Below are positions 11,171 through 23,081 of a stretch of 64,000 bases of DNA, piece after piece (the stretch's first letter is position 1; each line of letters opens with the position of its first letter). Location of the stretch: contig NC_135498.1 in assembly GCF_052857255.1 (NCBI RefSeq), positions 115,387,134 through 115,451,133 of the forward strand. Direction: 5' to 3'. Source of the DNA: Amblyomma americanum. Taxonomy: Eukaryota; Arthropoda; Arachnida; Ixodida; Ixodidae. The position numbers were made by a program, and so were the translations under genes. The notes beneath the pieces were generated by a model, which had not been told where the DNA came from, ran no database searches, and saw nothing but the letters and a program-made list of their open reading frames with translations.

Positions 11171-12174
11171 AGCGAAGGGCGGCCACGAGGAGTCAGGCCC
11201 AGTGCATCCTTTCTTTTCCATGAAAAATAAGCCGGCTACAGGCCGATATAGAACGAAAAAAGTGAAAGAAACTTTTTGATGGTGTTAGATATTGTAATAT
11301 CCTGCGCTTTGAAGGAAGATGTGTCCAAAAATCACAATTACAGAACATAATACTCCTAGTAAAACTAACTCTATGCAGTGTCAGGTAAATTGTGATTCCA
11401 GTCCGTGTAGACGCCAGCAAAAGCCGTTTCAGTAGTGGTGGTTCCAAGATGGGAAGAACATTGAAAATCACTGTAGGAGCACATTTAGGCCCGTCTCTGA
11501 ACAGGTACTGTAGTCCGTATTTGTAAAAATTGGTTCGTTTTTGGACACTACCTTATTTAAAAAACGTTCAAAACTGAAGAAAAGATATTGAACCTCGTAG
11601 AACTCGGTGCACAATTTCCCACCACATGTTCTTAAAATTTATCCACCTATCTCTCTGTTCACTGAGCCAATCTCTCTTCGCATGTTCATGCGTTAGGAAA
11701 TTACACTGTTCTTGTTTCTCGAATACGACTGCGACTGTATTGAGTGAGAGAAACAGCACTGCAAACTAGGACGTGACAAAACTGCCCAGGCACTGGCTAT
11801 CAACTGTGGTTGATTTTTACAAGAAGGTATTTATAGACAACACAAATAAAATAAAGAGTGCGATTAGAGCTCCTATCACCAGCTAGGCCTCCAAAACGCC
11901 GCTATGGGTTGAGAATCGTATCTACCACCTTTTCTCGACAAATTGCTTATTTACCTTTTCTCTTCCCAAAGGCAGGCATGATAGTGATGGGTATCTGTTG
12001 GCATCCAGAACACGCGCGATAGCTTTTTTTTTTTTCCTATGCCATGCCTCCACTTATGATGAAAGAAGACTAGCATAAACATGGCTGTGAACAAAACAGC
12101 GAACGAAGCAGTGAAAACTTTAAAATTTCTAAGATTCCTGGTACCGAATAACAACTGGTGAGGCAATTAAAACA
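11171..12174. other. No gene seen
   Basis: AT-rich sequence with no recognisable gene or repeat before the short hairpin at 12175. Confidence 0.4.
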
Positions 12175-12207
12175 TAGGCGCGTAGCATAGGTTATGCTAC
12201 GCGCCTA
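12175..12207. repeat. Perfect 15-bp hairpin
   Basis: TAGGCGCGTAGCATA (12175-12189) is followed by a 3-base loop and its exact reverse complement (12193-12207). The arms are GC-richer than the flanks. Function unknown. Confidence 0.9.
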
Positions 12208-12599
12208 CAGTCAGAAGTTAGGTCAAACCAGTAGAAGCGCCCGTCCAGGCGCTATCAGCAAGATCAGTTGGGCAGCCAGATTTCGCTCTGCATTGTCTAA
12301 GAAGCTGCTCCAGTAAAGAATGCTCACCTGGATGGTATGAATTAAGCACAATGTGCCTGCGCAATGCAATTAAAAAAACTTACACAGTTTTATTTATTTA
12401 TTTACAGAATACCTGCGTCGCCTCGAAGGCATTATTGCTGGGGAGACAGTTCGAAAACAACGTGTTCTTTTCACAGAAAAAGCAATAAGAACATTAAGCG
12501 AAGTCAACATCAAAGTAAAACAAAACAATCAGTGAGCCTTGTTTCGCCTTCCAAGGTGAATACTTTACTTTCCCAGTTACACTGCAGTGCTCCCTCCTT

Positions 12600-13169
12600 G
12601 AAATCCTTTGGCAAGCACGCAACTCGACAAGACGAATTCGACTTGTCAATTTCATCAACACCAAGAAGGTCCCCAAGCAACTCAAATTCTATGGGGCAAT
12701 CTACAACTGCTACCCCTTCTTGGTGAAAGCTGAAGCATGCTTTACTTTCCGGAAGCCCGGACATCGGAGCGACGTGTGTACGGCTCCTCGCCAAAATCTC
12801 TGCCACACATGCGGAGAGAATCACCCACTGGCCGACCCACCCACGTGTGAGGTCCAATGCATCCTGTGCAGCGAATCGCACTTTACGGGTTTCAAGAAAT
12901 GCAAGCTTCGCTTCAACCGCCCGGGCAACAAGAAAGCAGGCACCACCACGAACCCTACCAAAGAAGAAACGGAGGGGGGAAGCAGCCGGCGATCCCCCGA
13001 CAGTCACGCAGCCGACAGCGGTCAGAGCCGAGAGGCCGCGACAACTGCCGCTCCAGATCTAAGTCCGGAACGAAGAACAGCTCTACCCCGCCAAAAGGAG
13101 CAAGGAGCAGATCACCGTCTTGCCTACCCCTTGACAGCGGAGGCCAAGTCGCGTCCGAAAAACAGTTGA
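12600..13169 (+). pseudogene. LINE-A ORF1 (gag-like, zinc knuckles)
   Basis: The frame through 12720 encodes an upstream segment ending YGAIYNCYPF, then three C/H clusters: CFTFRKPGHRSDVC (second Cys replaced by Phe), CHTCGENHPLADPPTC and CILCSESHFTGFKKC. These match LINE ORF1 CCHC knuckles that bind RNA. A Lys/Arg/Ser-rich tail follows to a stop at 13167. The upstream part is open in the same frame for at least 100 bp without a clear start Met. The second half of ORF1 (13170-13850) is broken. Confidence 0.75.
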
Positions 13170-13765
13170 GCTGGAGCCGCGACTTTCCTCCTTGGTCCGG
13201 CAGAATGACCAGCTAAATACACAGCTCGAAAAGCAGAGCAAACAAATCCAGCAACAAAGCCAACAAATCTAATACCTAAGCAAACAGATTAAACTGCTAA
13301 TGCAAAAATCAACAACCCCAGAAAAGATTAATATCCCCAGAGATACCCCTACTTTTACAACAGTAGCCAGCCCACCAAGCTCCCCCACACATTGCCTCCC
13401 CGTGAAACGCTAGGCCAAGGAACCGAACTCTACCACAACAGATAGCGCTATGTCCCGCGAAACAATCTTTAAGGCTATTAATATCCTCGAATAAAGATGG
13501 AAAACGTGTCCAAGGAAACCAAAACTTGGCCAGTAACAGTTAGCAGCCGCCTGGCAGCGCTCGAGCAAAAGATGGGTGCACAAGATGCAATCATCGCGGA
13601 CCATCAGAGCAGCCTAGACAAACTCTCCTTCACCCTAACCAAATTTAACCCACTCACCTCCGCTAAGCAAATTCATGATGGACGCAACCCGCAAGGACTA
13701 GAGTGTGGCAGTGGAGCTGTAGAGGTTACCACTCTAAACGCAGTAACCTGCAGCTCCACATACAT

Positions 13766-13781
13766 CCCCCCCCCCCCCCCC
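13766..13781 (+). repeat. C16 homopolymer
   Basis: Sixteen consecutive C bases inside LINE-A, between ORF1 and the endonuclease. Such a run is prone to sequencing and assembly length error and contributes to the frameshift there. Confidence 0.9.
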
Positions 13782-13849
13782 GACGCGGAGATCCCAGCGG
13801 TCATCGCGTGGCAGGAGACACGCAAACCCCTGCCAAGCTCGTAAACTGC

Positions 13850-14380
13850 ACCCCTCATAACCCAAACATACCCACCACTCAGCGGATAGCCACCCTGGTC
13901 CACAGAGCCTACACCGCTACAGATCAGCCAATCGAACAAGTAAATTTCGACTGCCACTTCATAGAGCTCGTTCTCAAAAATAGAAGCCCTAGCTTATTCA
14001 TCCTCAACACGTACAGCGCCCCAAAAAGCAGCGCAGCCCACCTCCTAGCGGTCAAAAGAAAAGCGCTAAAGATCAGCACGAAAAATCTGCTACTAATCTT
14101 AGGAGATTCTAAAAGCACTGCTGAAATTTTAACGCGAGTCACACACACTGGGGCTACAAGCAGAACTGCAGAAAGGGATCACAGCTCTGGACGTTAATGC
14201 AAAACGAGGGCCTAATCCTCGTTAACGATATGCAACAGCACACGCGCATAGGAAAAAGCGTGCAGCTAAGCATCACCCCCGATCTCACGATCACCAGAAA
14301 CATCGGACAATCTCAGTGGACCAGCACGCAAACCACTACATCATTCAAACAACCTTCGCACTGAAGTCAATCACCTCTCT
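13850..14380 (+). pseudogene. LINE-A endonuclease domain, broken
   Basis: Plus-strand translation shows the apurinic-type endonuclease features FILNTYSAPK and LLLILGDSKS. The usual GDFN catalytic block is changed to GDSK. Further on come ITPDLT-like and SDHY-like positions in disrupted frames. Normally this domain nicks target DNA to prime reverse transcription. The altered metal-binding region and frame breaks mean it is inactive. Confidence 0.7.
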
Positions 14381-15059
14381 GTAAAAAAACGATCACAAAC
14401 TGAGATAAATTCCAGAATCTCCGGAAAAAATTCCATGCTGAGATAGAACACCTTTCATACGGGGTGAATACGCTCACGAAGGACGCCGAAAGTGCACGCA
14501 TCCCAACTCCCGAGCAACCGAAAAACGGAAATCGTGGACAGCATAGTTCTGCACATGTGGGAAGCACACTCCAGTATGCAAAAAAAGATGGCTCAAAAAC
14601 AAACAAAACAGACAGCTCAAACTAAAGATAGCAGCCTTAGTAAAAAAGATCTAAACACACGGAGTACACCTAAACCGTCAACAGTGGTGGGGCCAGATTT
14701 GCAACCGCATGTAAGGAAATCTCGGCCTGCAAGACACGTAAAAACTTTCACTTTGCCTCTTGGAACCATAAAACACTAAAAACTTCTCACAATGTAACAT
14801 AACCCGCATCGTCCACAAATTAGATGTGGATGAAAGCATCCTGATGCAAAACTTAAAAGACAGATATCTAACAACCACAGCTAGGACCCCACTCACTAAT
14901 ACTCAGGCCCTCCAAACCCCGAGCTCGACCAAGACATATCGACGTGGGATGTGAGAGCCGCCATGCACAAACTGCATACCACGTCGGTGCCGGGCGGAGG
15001 TAAAAACACCAACAAAGTATTACGGAACCTGGACGAAAATTCAATCCAAGCCGTAGCCA

Positions 15060-16130
15060 AACTGTTCAACAAACGCTGGAGGGAAGGCACCCCCCGGAAT
15101 GGACCCACGTTAAGGTCACCTTTATTCCAAAGGCAGGAAAGCCACTTCAGTTGGCAAACCTCCGTCCCATTTCGCTCACCTCATGCCTATGAAAACTCTT
15201 CGAACAAGTTATTCTCGGCCGTCTCCAAACCCACATGCACGAACAGGACCTCTTCCCCCAAAAGATGCTGGGATTTAGAAGCAACATGCACACGTAGGGC
15301 GTGATGCTTCAAATCTCGTAAGAAATTCTACATCGAAGACACGGCAGGCACACGAGAGCACTACTAGCCCTAGACCCCACAAGAGCGTTTGACAACGTCC
15401 AGCACGAAGCCATACTAAACGCCCTATCTGAATTAGGTTTAGGAACTAGAAGAAACGCTTATAAAACCGCCTTTCTGAATAACAGGACGGTGGTGATAAA
15501 GTTTGGGTCCGCGGAATCCTCCCCTTCCCCCTCGGAAGCAAGGGCACACCCCAAGGCTCAGTTTTATCTCCGCTACTCTTCAACATCATCCTCTTATCCA
15601 TGGCCCGAAAATTAGAGCGCATTAAACATCTATCCCATTCCTTCTACGCAGATGACATCACCGTGTGGACGGCCACGAGAAATATCGGCGAAATGAAAGA
15701 AATCCTCCAAGCGGAAGCGGTCGCGGCCGCCGAGTGAACGGCATTCATAGGCCGCGCACTCTGCGACCAAATTCTACCAAATCCAAATCCGACCAAATCC
15801 GAAATTCTGCTGCTCCACCTCACCGCAGACCGTCACAAAAAAGGGGAACTCCTCTATACAAGTGGCGGTCGACGGCCTCCCAGTACCGGAGGAACAGAAA
15901 CTCCGCCTTCTGGGAATGTTCATTCAAATCAACGGCCCCAATACAGAGATCATCTCCAAACTCACGGTCATGGCACACCAAGTCACCAGGCTAATCAAAA
16001 GAATAGCAAATAAGCACCAAGGCATGCGAGAACACGATCTCAGGCGGTTAGTGAAAGCATCTGTGATTAGCAGATTGGTATACTCCCCTATCTTCACTTC
16101 ACAAAGAGAGCAGCGGAAAGAGTAAACGCG
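15060..16130 (+). pseudogene. LINE-A reverse transcriptase, broken
   Basis: RT blocks are recognisable across several frames: KVTFIPKAGKP then LRPISLTSC near 15110-15190, LDPTRAFDNVQHEAIL near 15375-15420 (motif A), GTPQGSVLSPLLFN near 15545-15590 (motif B) and FYADDITVW near 15640-15668 (motif C with the catalytic pair). A thumb-like stretch lies at 15862-16125. At least five frameshifts or stops separate the blocks. Confidence 0.82.
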
Positions 16131-16479
16131 CTTTTAAGACAGGCCTACAAATCGGCCCTCAATCTACCACAAGGGACCTCATACAACAGACTCCTCCGCA
16201 AGGGGGTCTAAACACTCTACAAGAACAGACTGAAGCCTACCGCACAGCACAGTTGGACAGACTATCCTCCACAAACTAGAGCAGACACATTCTAGCCGCA
16301 TTAAAGATTCAACCAACGGGTCCCCCTCCGGACAACACCCACAAGATTCGTAAACAAATCAAGGAAAAGCTAATCGTTCACCCATTACCCAAGAACGTAC
16401 ACTCAACCCACAACCGGGAAAGACGCGAAGCACGCGCAAAAAACCCTATATAAAAACACGCGGACAACGAAGACGCAGT

Positions 16480-16850
16480 CTACGTAGACGCGGCAGAATA
16501 AACCCAGCCTACGCCGTAAGCGTTGTGTCACACAACCTCAAACACAAGGCATCCGGGTCGATAAGCGCAACCACCTCCCTTGAAGCGGAAAATGCGGCCA
16601 TAGCATCTTCCACTGACATACTCATAATTAGCGACTCCAAAACCGCAATCAGGAATTTTGCAAAGGGACAGATCCATTCTTCCACCAACAAAATTCTCCA
16701 ATGAAGCCCCCACGAACCCACACCAATTCAAGTAGTTTGGGTGCCAGCCCACGCAGGCAACACCGGTAACGACGAGGCGCACTCTATTGCTCGAGCGTAC
16801 GTCAAGCGAGCAGGCCAAACAGTCGAGAGGGATTGCGCGAGGGACAGACT
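16480..16850 (+). pseudogene. LINE-A RNase H domain, broken
   Basis: The blocks YVDAAE-like, SLEAENAAIA, ISDSKTAIRNF and WVPAHAGNTGNDEAHS match the RNase H fold (Asp, Glu, Asp and the C-terminal Asn-Asp-Glu region). The final region continues in frame to 17184. A stop interrupts the middle. RNase H degrades the RNA strand of the cDNA hybrid in elements of this group. Confidence 0.78.
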
Positions 16851-17310
16851 ATTTGTCTACAACGAAATCACACTACACTATAGACAGGAAAGGCTCACAT
16901 ATCCGCCACCACACCACACCCTCACGAAGGAACACCAGACTGTTTGGAGGCAACGCCAGTCCAGAACTTTTCCTCCACCGGCCTATATGGAACTAATGCA
17001 CCCGGGTCAAACAAGCCCGAATGCCCTCATTGTGGGACTGCGAGAGCAAATTTCGAACACATACTATTCACATCTCGAGAAATCCAACCAACATCTCGCT
17101 AGAATCTCACAGACGAAGGTTGGGAGATCGCAGTTACTAGCTCAGAGCCGGCCTCACAGAAGAGGCTGGCGGAATGGGTGGTGAAGGTCGCCAGAAGTCA
17201 TGGACTGATGGCGGCCATGTGGGATTAAGAATCAAGCAAACCAAACCTCCCCTAACACCCTCCCTTACTTCGTTCATCAATGAAGTTTTTACCTACCTAC
17301 CTTGGAAAGC

Positions 17311-17651
17311 ACTACGAAAGCGTCTAGTCCAGAGCCCATATAATCTCTCTAGAACATGCATAAATACATTATCGCGCAGGAAACTTTCTACACTTCACCG
17401 AGAATGCGTACACATTCGCAATGCATATAAAACGAACGAGGAAGCTCTGAACTGCAGTCTTTTGTTACTGAGAGGCTGCTTCCTCCAATTAAGCTCTATT
17501 AATTCAATGCACAAGGTCATCACAACACCTTTACACTGGCGTCACGTTTTGACAAAAGGGAACTAGCTCCATGCGCAGGGCTTTTCTGCAACATTCATCT
17601 GTCTTCTTCAGCTAACAGACATAAGAAACAAGAAAAGCGATCCGTCATCAA
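17311..17651. other. No gene seen
   Basis: Short stretch between LINE-A and the next SINE with nothing recognisable on either strand. Confidence 0.45.
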
Positions 17652-19052
<1,401 letters not shown>

Positions 19053-19200
19053 TCCGATGGCTCAGTGGTTTCTGCGCTTGGCTACTGTACACGAGGCCGC
19101 GGGCTCAATATCGGCCGCGGTGGCCGCACCCAAACGGCGGCGAAATGCGAGACACCCACATAGCAGGTGTGTCACTTTTGGACGTGAAACCCAGGGTGCT
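19053..19200 (+). repeat. tRNA-headed SINE, internally deleted
   Basis: Starts CCGATGGCTCAGTGGTTT (A-box), then a GGGCTCAATATCGGCC B-box, GGCGAAATGCGA and GGACGTGAAACCC near the end. It is closer to SINE-B than to SINE-A. The central body with the GGTGGTCGAA block is missing. Confidence 0.65.
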
Positions 19201-19375
19201 ACTTGAACCACTAATACCACTTTCCTTCACTAAATAGAGCACTTTTTTCGCCTGCGTACATATAAATGCCCCAGAAAAAGCGCCGAAAGATGCAAAGAAC
19301 GCAGTTAAACTCCTGTCAGCAAATACTGTCAATTGTTAACATAGCGAAACCGGCGGCCATCGGTTCCTAAATTTG

Positions 19376-19725
<350 letters not shown>

Positions 19726-19957
19726 AAAGGCTCCGACTACACCGGCTTTTCTGCGACACGAGCTCCTTAACGCTGTCGCGTTAAAATCCCTCCTCTTCCC
19801 GGTGAGCGAAAAATCCCTCCTCCTCCTCCTCCTCCTCCTCCTCGCAATGTACGCCACTGCCACAACAGACTGCGAACGACGGCAGCGCAAGGAAAGGAAC
19901 GGACGCCTGTTACACATTTCGGTGGACAGCCAAGACCGCGCCGCAAGGGAAGGAAAA
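19726..19957 (+). repeat. SINE-C-like tail plus (TCC)n
   Basis: CGGCTTTTCTGCGACACG then TTAACGCTGTCGCGTTAA is a block also seen in diverged form at 39875-39940 (SINE-C copy 2). It is followed by a (TCC)n tract at about 19817-19842 and GC-rich sequence. Boundaries are unclear. Confidence 0.5.
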
Positions 19958-20287
19958 TAAAATTATTATTATTATTATTATTAATTGGTTTTGGGGGAAA
20001 TGAAATGGCGCAGTATCCATCTCATATATCATTGGACACCTGAACCACGCCGTAAGGGAAGTGATAAGGGAGGGAGTGAAAGAAGAAAGGAAGAAGGAGG
20101 TGCCGTAGTGGAGGGCTCCGGAATAATTTCGACCACCTGGGGATCTTTAACGTGCACTGACATCGCACAGCACACGGGCGCCTTGGCGTTTTTCCTCCAT
20201 AAAAACGCAGCCGCCGCGGTCGGGTTCGAACCCGGGAACTCCGGATCAGTAGTCGAGTGCCCTAACCACTGAGCCACCGCGGCGGGG
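19958..20287 (-). repeat. SINE-A, full length
   Basis: Minus-strand complete copy with a short (ATT)8-type tail on its left, full body, B-box complement GGGTTCGAACCCGG and A-box region ending GAGCCACCGCGGCGGGG. Very close to other full copies by eye, so probably young. Confidence 0.9.
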
Positions 20288-20294
20288 CAAAAAG

Positions 20295-20440
20295 AAAATA
20301 AAATGAACATTGTTTTTTACGAAAGGAAGTCAGGCCTATCTCGCATATCTCTGTGGGACCCCGAACCGCACCGTAAGAAAAGAAAAATGAGGTGAAAATT
20401 GATTTTAAGGAAAGGAAGTGACGCATCTGACCTCTCTCGT
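20295..20440 (-). repeat. Degenerate SINE 3' fragments
   Basis: Two diverged minus-strand pieces related to the SINE-A 3' end: a GAAAGGAAGTCAGGCC block near 20319 and a second AAAGGAAGTGACGCATC block near 20408, the first followed by an ACCCCGAACCGCACCGTAAG block. Confidence 0.5.
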
Positions 20441-21064
20441 TCGGGTGCAATGGGGCCGTGCGGGCATGCAGGAATCACGCGGTGGGCGCCGGCGAACAAC
20501 GCAGCGCACATGCAAAAGCGCTTTCACCACGAAACTTGCGGCTTGCTGCCCGCTCATTCGGCGCGAAAGCTATGCTGGCATTACTGGCATCGGGTTTGTC
20601 GATAGCGATGTGCCGACGAACTACGACTGCAATTTGAGTTTCTCGCGTTTCTGCAAGGCGCCTGGCAGTGCTTCTACGTGGTTTGCCGCTCCGCGCGTTC
20701 GTTTCACCGTACGTAGCAAAGCGATTTGTCTAACTCCCTGGCAGTGCTGCAACACGCTGTCGCTTTTTCACACTTAAAGACAAAGCTTAAGCGTCCTCTT
20801 ATTTTTCTTTATTTTTATGCACGGCAACCCGTCATGCATGCGCCTGATATGGGACTACAGTTAATGTAAACGATTCAAATAAATGAAATGGATAAAGTAG
20901 CCGAACATAAGGTCCAGAAAAAAACTACCACACAGAGGCTAGGTCAATTGCATGAATATTGAACTTTTTGCTAGTGTGAATGCCACTGAAAAATAATTAC
21001 TCATTTCTAAAAATATGCAAGCCCATCCAGAGTATGCTTTCAAAATAAGCCTAGATGATACCAC
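20441..21064. other. No gene seen; expected region of GGT 3' intron
   Basis: Includes a GC-rich segment (20440-20760) that is open in one plus frame for 119 codons but shows no known motif. The GGT gene should continue leftwards from 21065 on the minus strand, but no exon could be identified here. Confidence 0.4.
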
Positions 21065-21178
21065 CTTTGGGAAACTGGTCTCTACTTCCAGTTCAGTCGG
21101 CATCAGTTGATGGTGCATCCTCGCTTGATCAATCGCTTCCTTGATAGTCTTTCCTTGCCACAGGGTACGCATGGTCAC
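21065..21178 (-). CDS. GGT: GGT exon k (small subunit, penultimate)
   Basis: Acceptor CTTATGCAG precedes 21178 and donor GTGGTA follows 21065. The 38 codons start VTMRTLWQGKTIKEAI and contain ARMHHQLMPTE. This aligns with the small-subunit helix of animal GGT followed by the conserved 'RLHNQLLP'-type segment that packs near the active site. Phase is 0 at the start and joins exactly to the exon at 27431. The donor is weaker than the others. If it were not used, the frame would read on for about 40 residues to a stop near 20939, with no GGT similarity, so splicing is preferred. Confidence 0.87.
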
Positions 21179-21977
21179 CTGCATAAGAGTGGGAAGTGTA
21201 GCCATTTGAGCGCGCATCAGGTGTAAGGTTTTTTTGGTAACAGAGTTTGGCTCCATCATATCAGCGTTAATAAACGAAAAGTATGGCAGCGTAACATGTC
21301 CTATCATTATAGTTGGAAACTGATGTGGCAAATACCGTTAGCTACGCAGTAAATGTGAGCCTAAAAAACTGGAAGGCAGTTATCTAACTTAAAAAATCTG
21401 GCGGAGAGGGAAAGAAATATGCTTGATCCAAGTGAAACAAGAGTTACGCAAGGCCAAACACAAAATTATGCAAAACACAAATCTAAAGTTTTTTTGTTTT
21501 CCTCACAAGTGCCATCGCGTACAGGGGGCCAGTACCACGCTTGTTAGGGTAAATGGCGCAGTACCTGACCACGACTACTCATCCTTCAGTCGGCTCTTTT
21601 ACAGGCCTCGCCGCAAGATCATCAGACCCGCAACAGTTTTTGCAGCGTGCCGGTGAGCGACCACTGACCTGATAAAATCTAAAATCTTTCCAGAAAGAAC
21701 CGGTGGAAAACAACTCTGTGCTAAAACGTTACATCTAGGGTTAACAGAAAGCCTCCTACATTATAAGTCGCGCTCTGACAAAACGCTACAAGACTCTGTG
21801 AAAGGGTTATCCTCTGTCCGCATCGATGACATGTAGGCACACCACTGCCGCGCACTGATATGAGTGTCTTGCATAGCCGTTTACGTTTGGGTGTCTGCTC
21901 TAGGACATACCCAGTCTCTTTTCTGCCCGTTAGAAACCGCCGAACCCAGGAGTATTTCGACAGTATACCAACAGCAA
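21179..21977. other. GGT intron, no other feature seen
   Basis: Part of the 6.25-kb intron between the exons at 27431 and 21178. Nothing recognisable on either strand. Confidence 0.5.
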
Positions 21978-22292
21978 CCCGCCGCGATGGCTCAGTGGTT
22001 AGGGCGATCGGCTACTGATCCGGAGTTCCCGGGTTCGAACCCGACCGCGGCGGCTGCGTTTTTATGGAGGAAAAACGCTAAGGCGCCCGTGTGCTGTGCG
22101 ATGACGGTGCACGTTAAAAATCCCCAGGTGGTCGATATTATTCCGGAGCCCTCCCCAACGGCACCTCTTTCTTCTTTCCCTCCCTCCTTTATGCCTTCCC
22201 TTACGGCGCAGTTCAGGTGTCCAACGATATATGAGACAGATACTGCGCCATTTCCTTTCCCCCAAAACCAATTATTATTATTATTATTATTA
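21978..22292 (+). repeat. SINE-A, full length, in GGT intron
   Basis: Complete copy from CCGCCGCGATGG through B-box GGGTTCGAACCC to a short (ATT)n at 22270-22292. It lies antisense to GGT. Confidence 0.9.
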
Positions 22293-22917
22293 CTGACAGC
22301 AATGAGCACCTATTGACCAAACTCCCATAAATTTTGTTCCCGGTTCACGCCTAAAAATTTCATTACAAACCGTCGTAGCTTCCCTTGAGTAACGTTGTGA
22401 GATGAAAAATCGATGTCTTTACCCGATTCTTTCCATGTTGTGCCACAGCGCCCACGGACTGGAAAAACATAATCTTCAAATATTATTACACCACTGCGCG
22501 CCTGTGAACGCCGAGCTCGTTAAACACAGGACTCCTGCTTCGTTTCAGCAGCGGAGACGAATTTTTGGTTAACACACGCTATGCCTTCTACTAACCTCGA
22601 ATTACGTCCTTCTTACAACCAGCTCTGTGAAACAACTGAGCATTGTATCTGAAACACAATGGACGAAAGCATACATAAAAAACAGCCTATATATACTGTC
22701 GTACGTTTATCGTATAATGGGCCTCCTAACCTAAAGCCTTAAGCCATGCCTAGGCACGAGTGGTGCCCACCCTATCCAGTGGCTGACCGTTCAAGAGTTT
22801 CTTCTCGAAGTTGTTTCTTCATTCGCCGAAGAGTTAACCATTCTTAACCTCCACGTAGCAGGAAAAGTACCCGAAATGCTGAATACGACCGGCACCAAAA
22901 TCTGCTTCCATGTGCGG
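22293..22917. other. GGT intron, no other feature seen
   Basis: Unassigned intronic sequence between two SINE-A copies. Confidence 0.45.
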
Positions 22918-23081
22918 GAGCCCTATTCCGGAGCCCTCCAATACGGCACCTCTTCCTTCCTTTCTGCTTTCACTCCCTCCTTTATCCCTTCCCTTACGGC
23001 GCGGTTCAGGTGTCCAACGATATATGAGACAGATACTGCGCTATTTCCTTTCCCCAAAAAACCAATTATTATTATTATTAT
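22918..23081 (+). repeat. SINE-A 3' half in GGT intron
   Basis: Starts at GGAGCCCTATTCCGGAGCCC and runs to a short (ATT)5 tail. 5'-truncated, as expected from incomplete reverse transcription. Antisense to GGT. Confidence 0.85.

Larger units (their letters stand above)
12550..17310 (+). mobile_element. LINE-A: decayed I-like non-LTR retrotransposon
   Basis: One element running on the plus strand with parts in canonical order: gag-like ORF1 with zinc knuckles (to 13169), endonuclease (about 13850-14380), reverse transcriptase (about 15060-16130) and RNase H (about 16480-16850). A short 3' tail follows with a TACCTACCTACC repeat near 17290-17302. The presence of RNase H after RT points to the I/R1/Jockey-type superfamily. 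Many stops and frameshifts break every domain, so it cannot move on its own. The 5' boundary is uncertain. No target duplication was found. Length about 4.7 kb is near full length for the type. Confidence 0.85.

Noticed and set aside
12720..13169. Host zinc-finger protein
   Set aside because: The C/H clusters are LINE ORF1 knuckles, followed in order by endonuclease, RT and RNase H.
20418..20777. 119-codon plus-strand frame near the GGT 3' side
   Set aside because: No motif, no repeat periodicity and no splice-bounded structure. GC-rich sequence tends to have long open frames.
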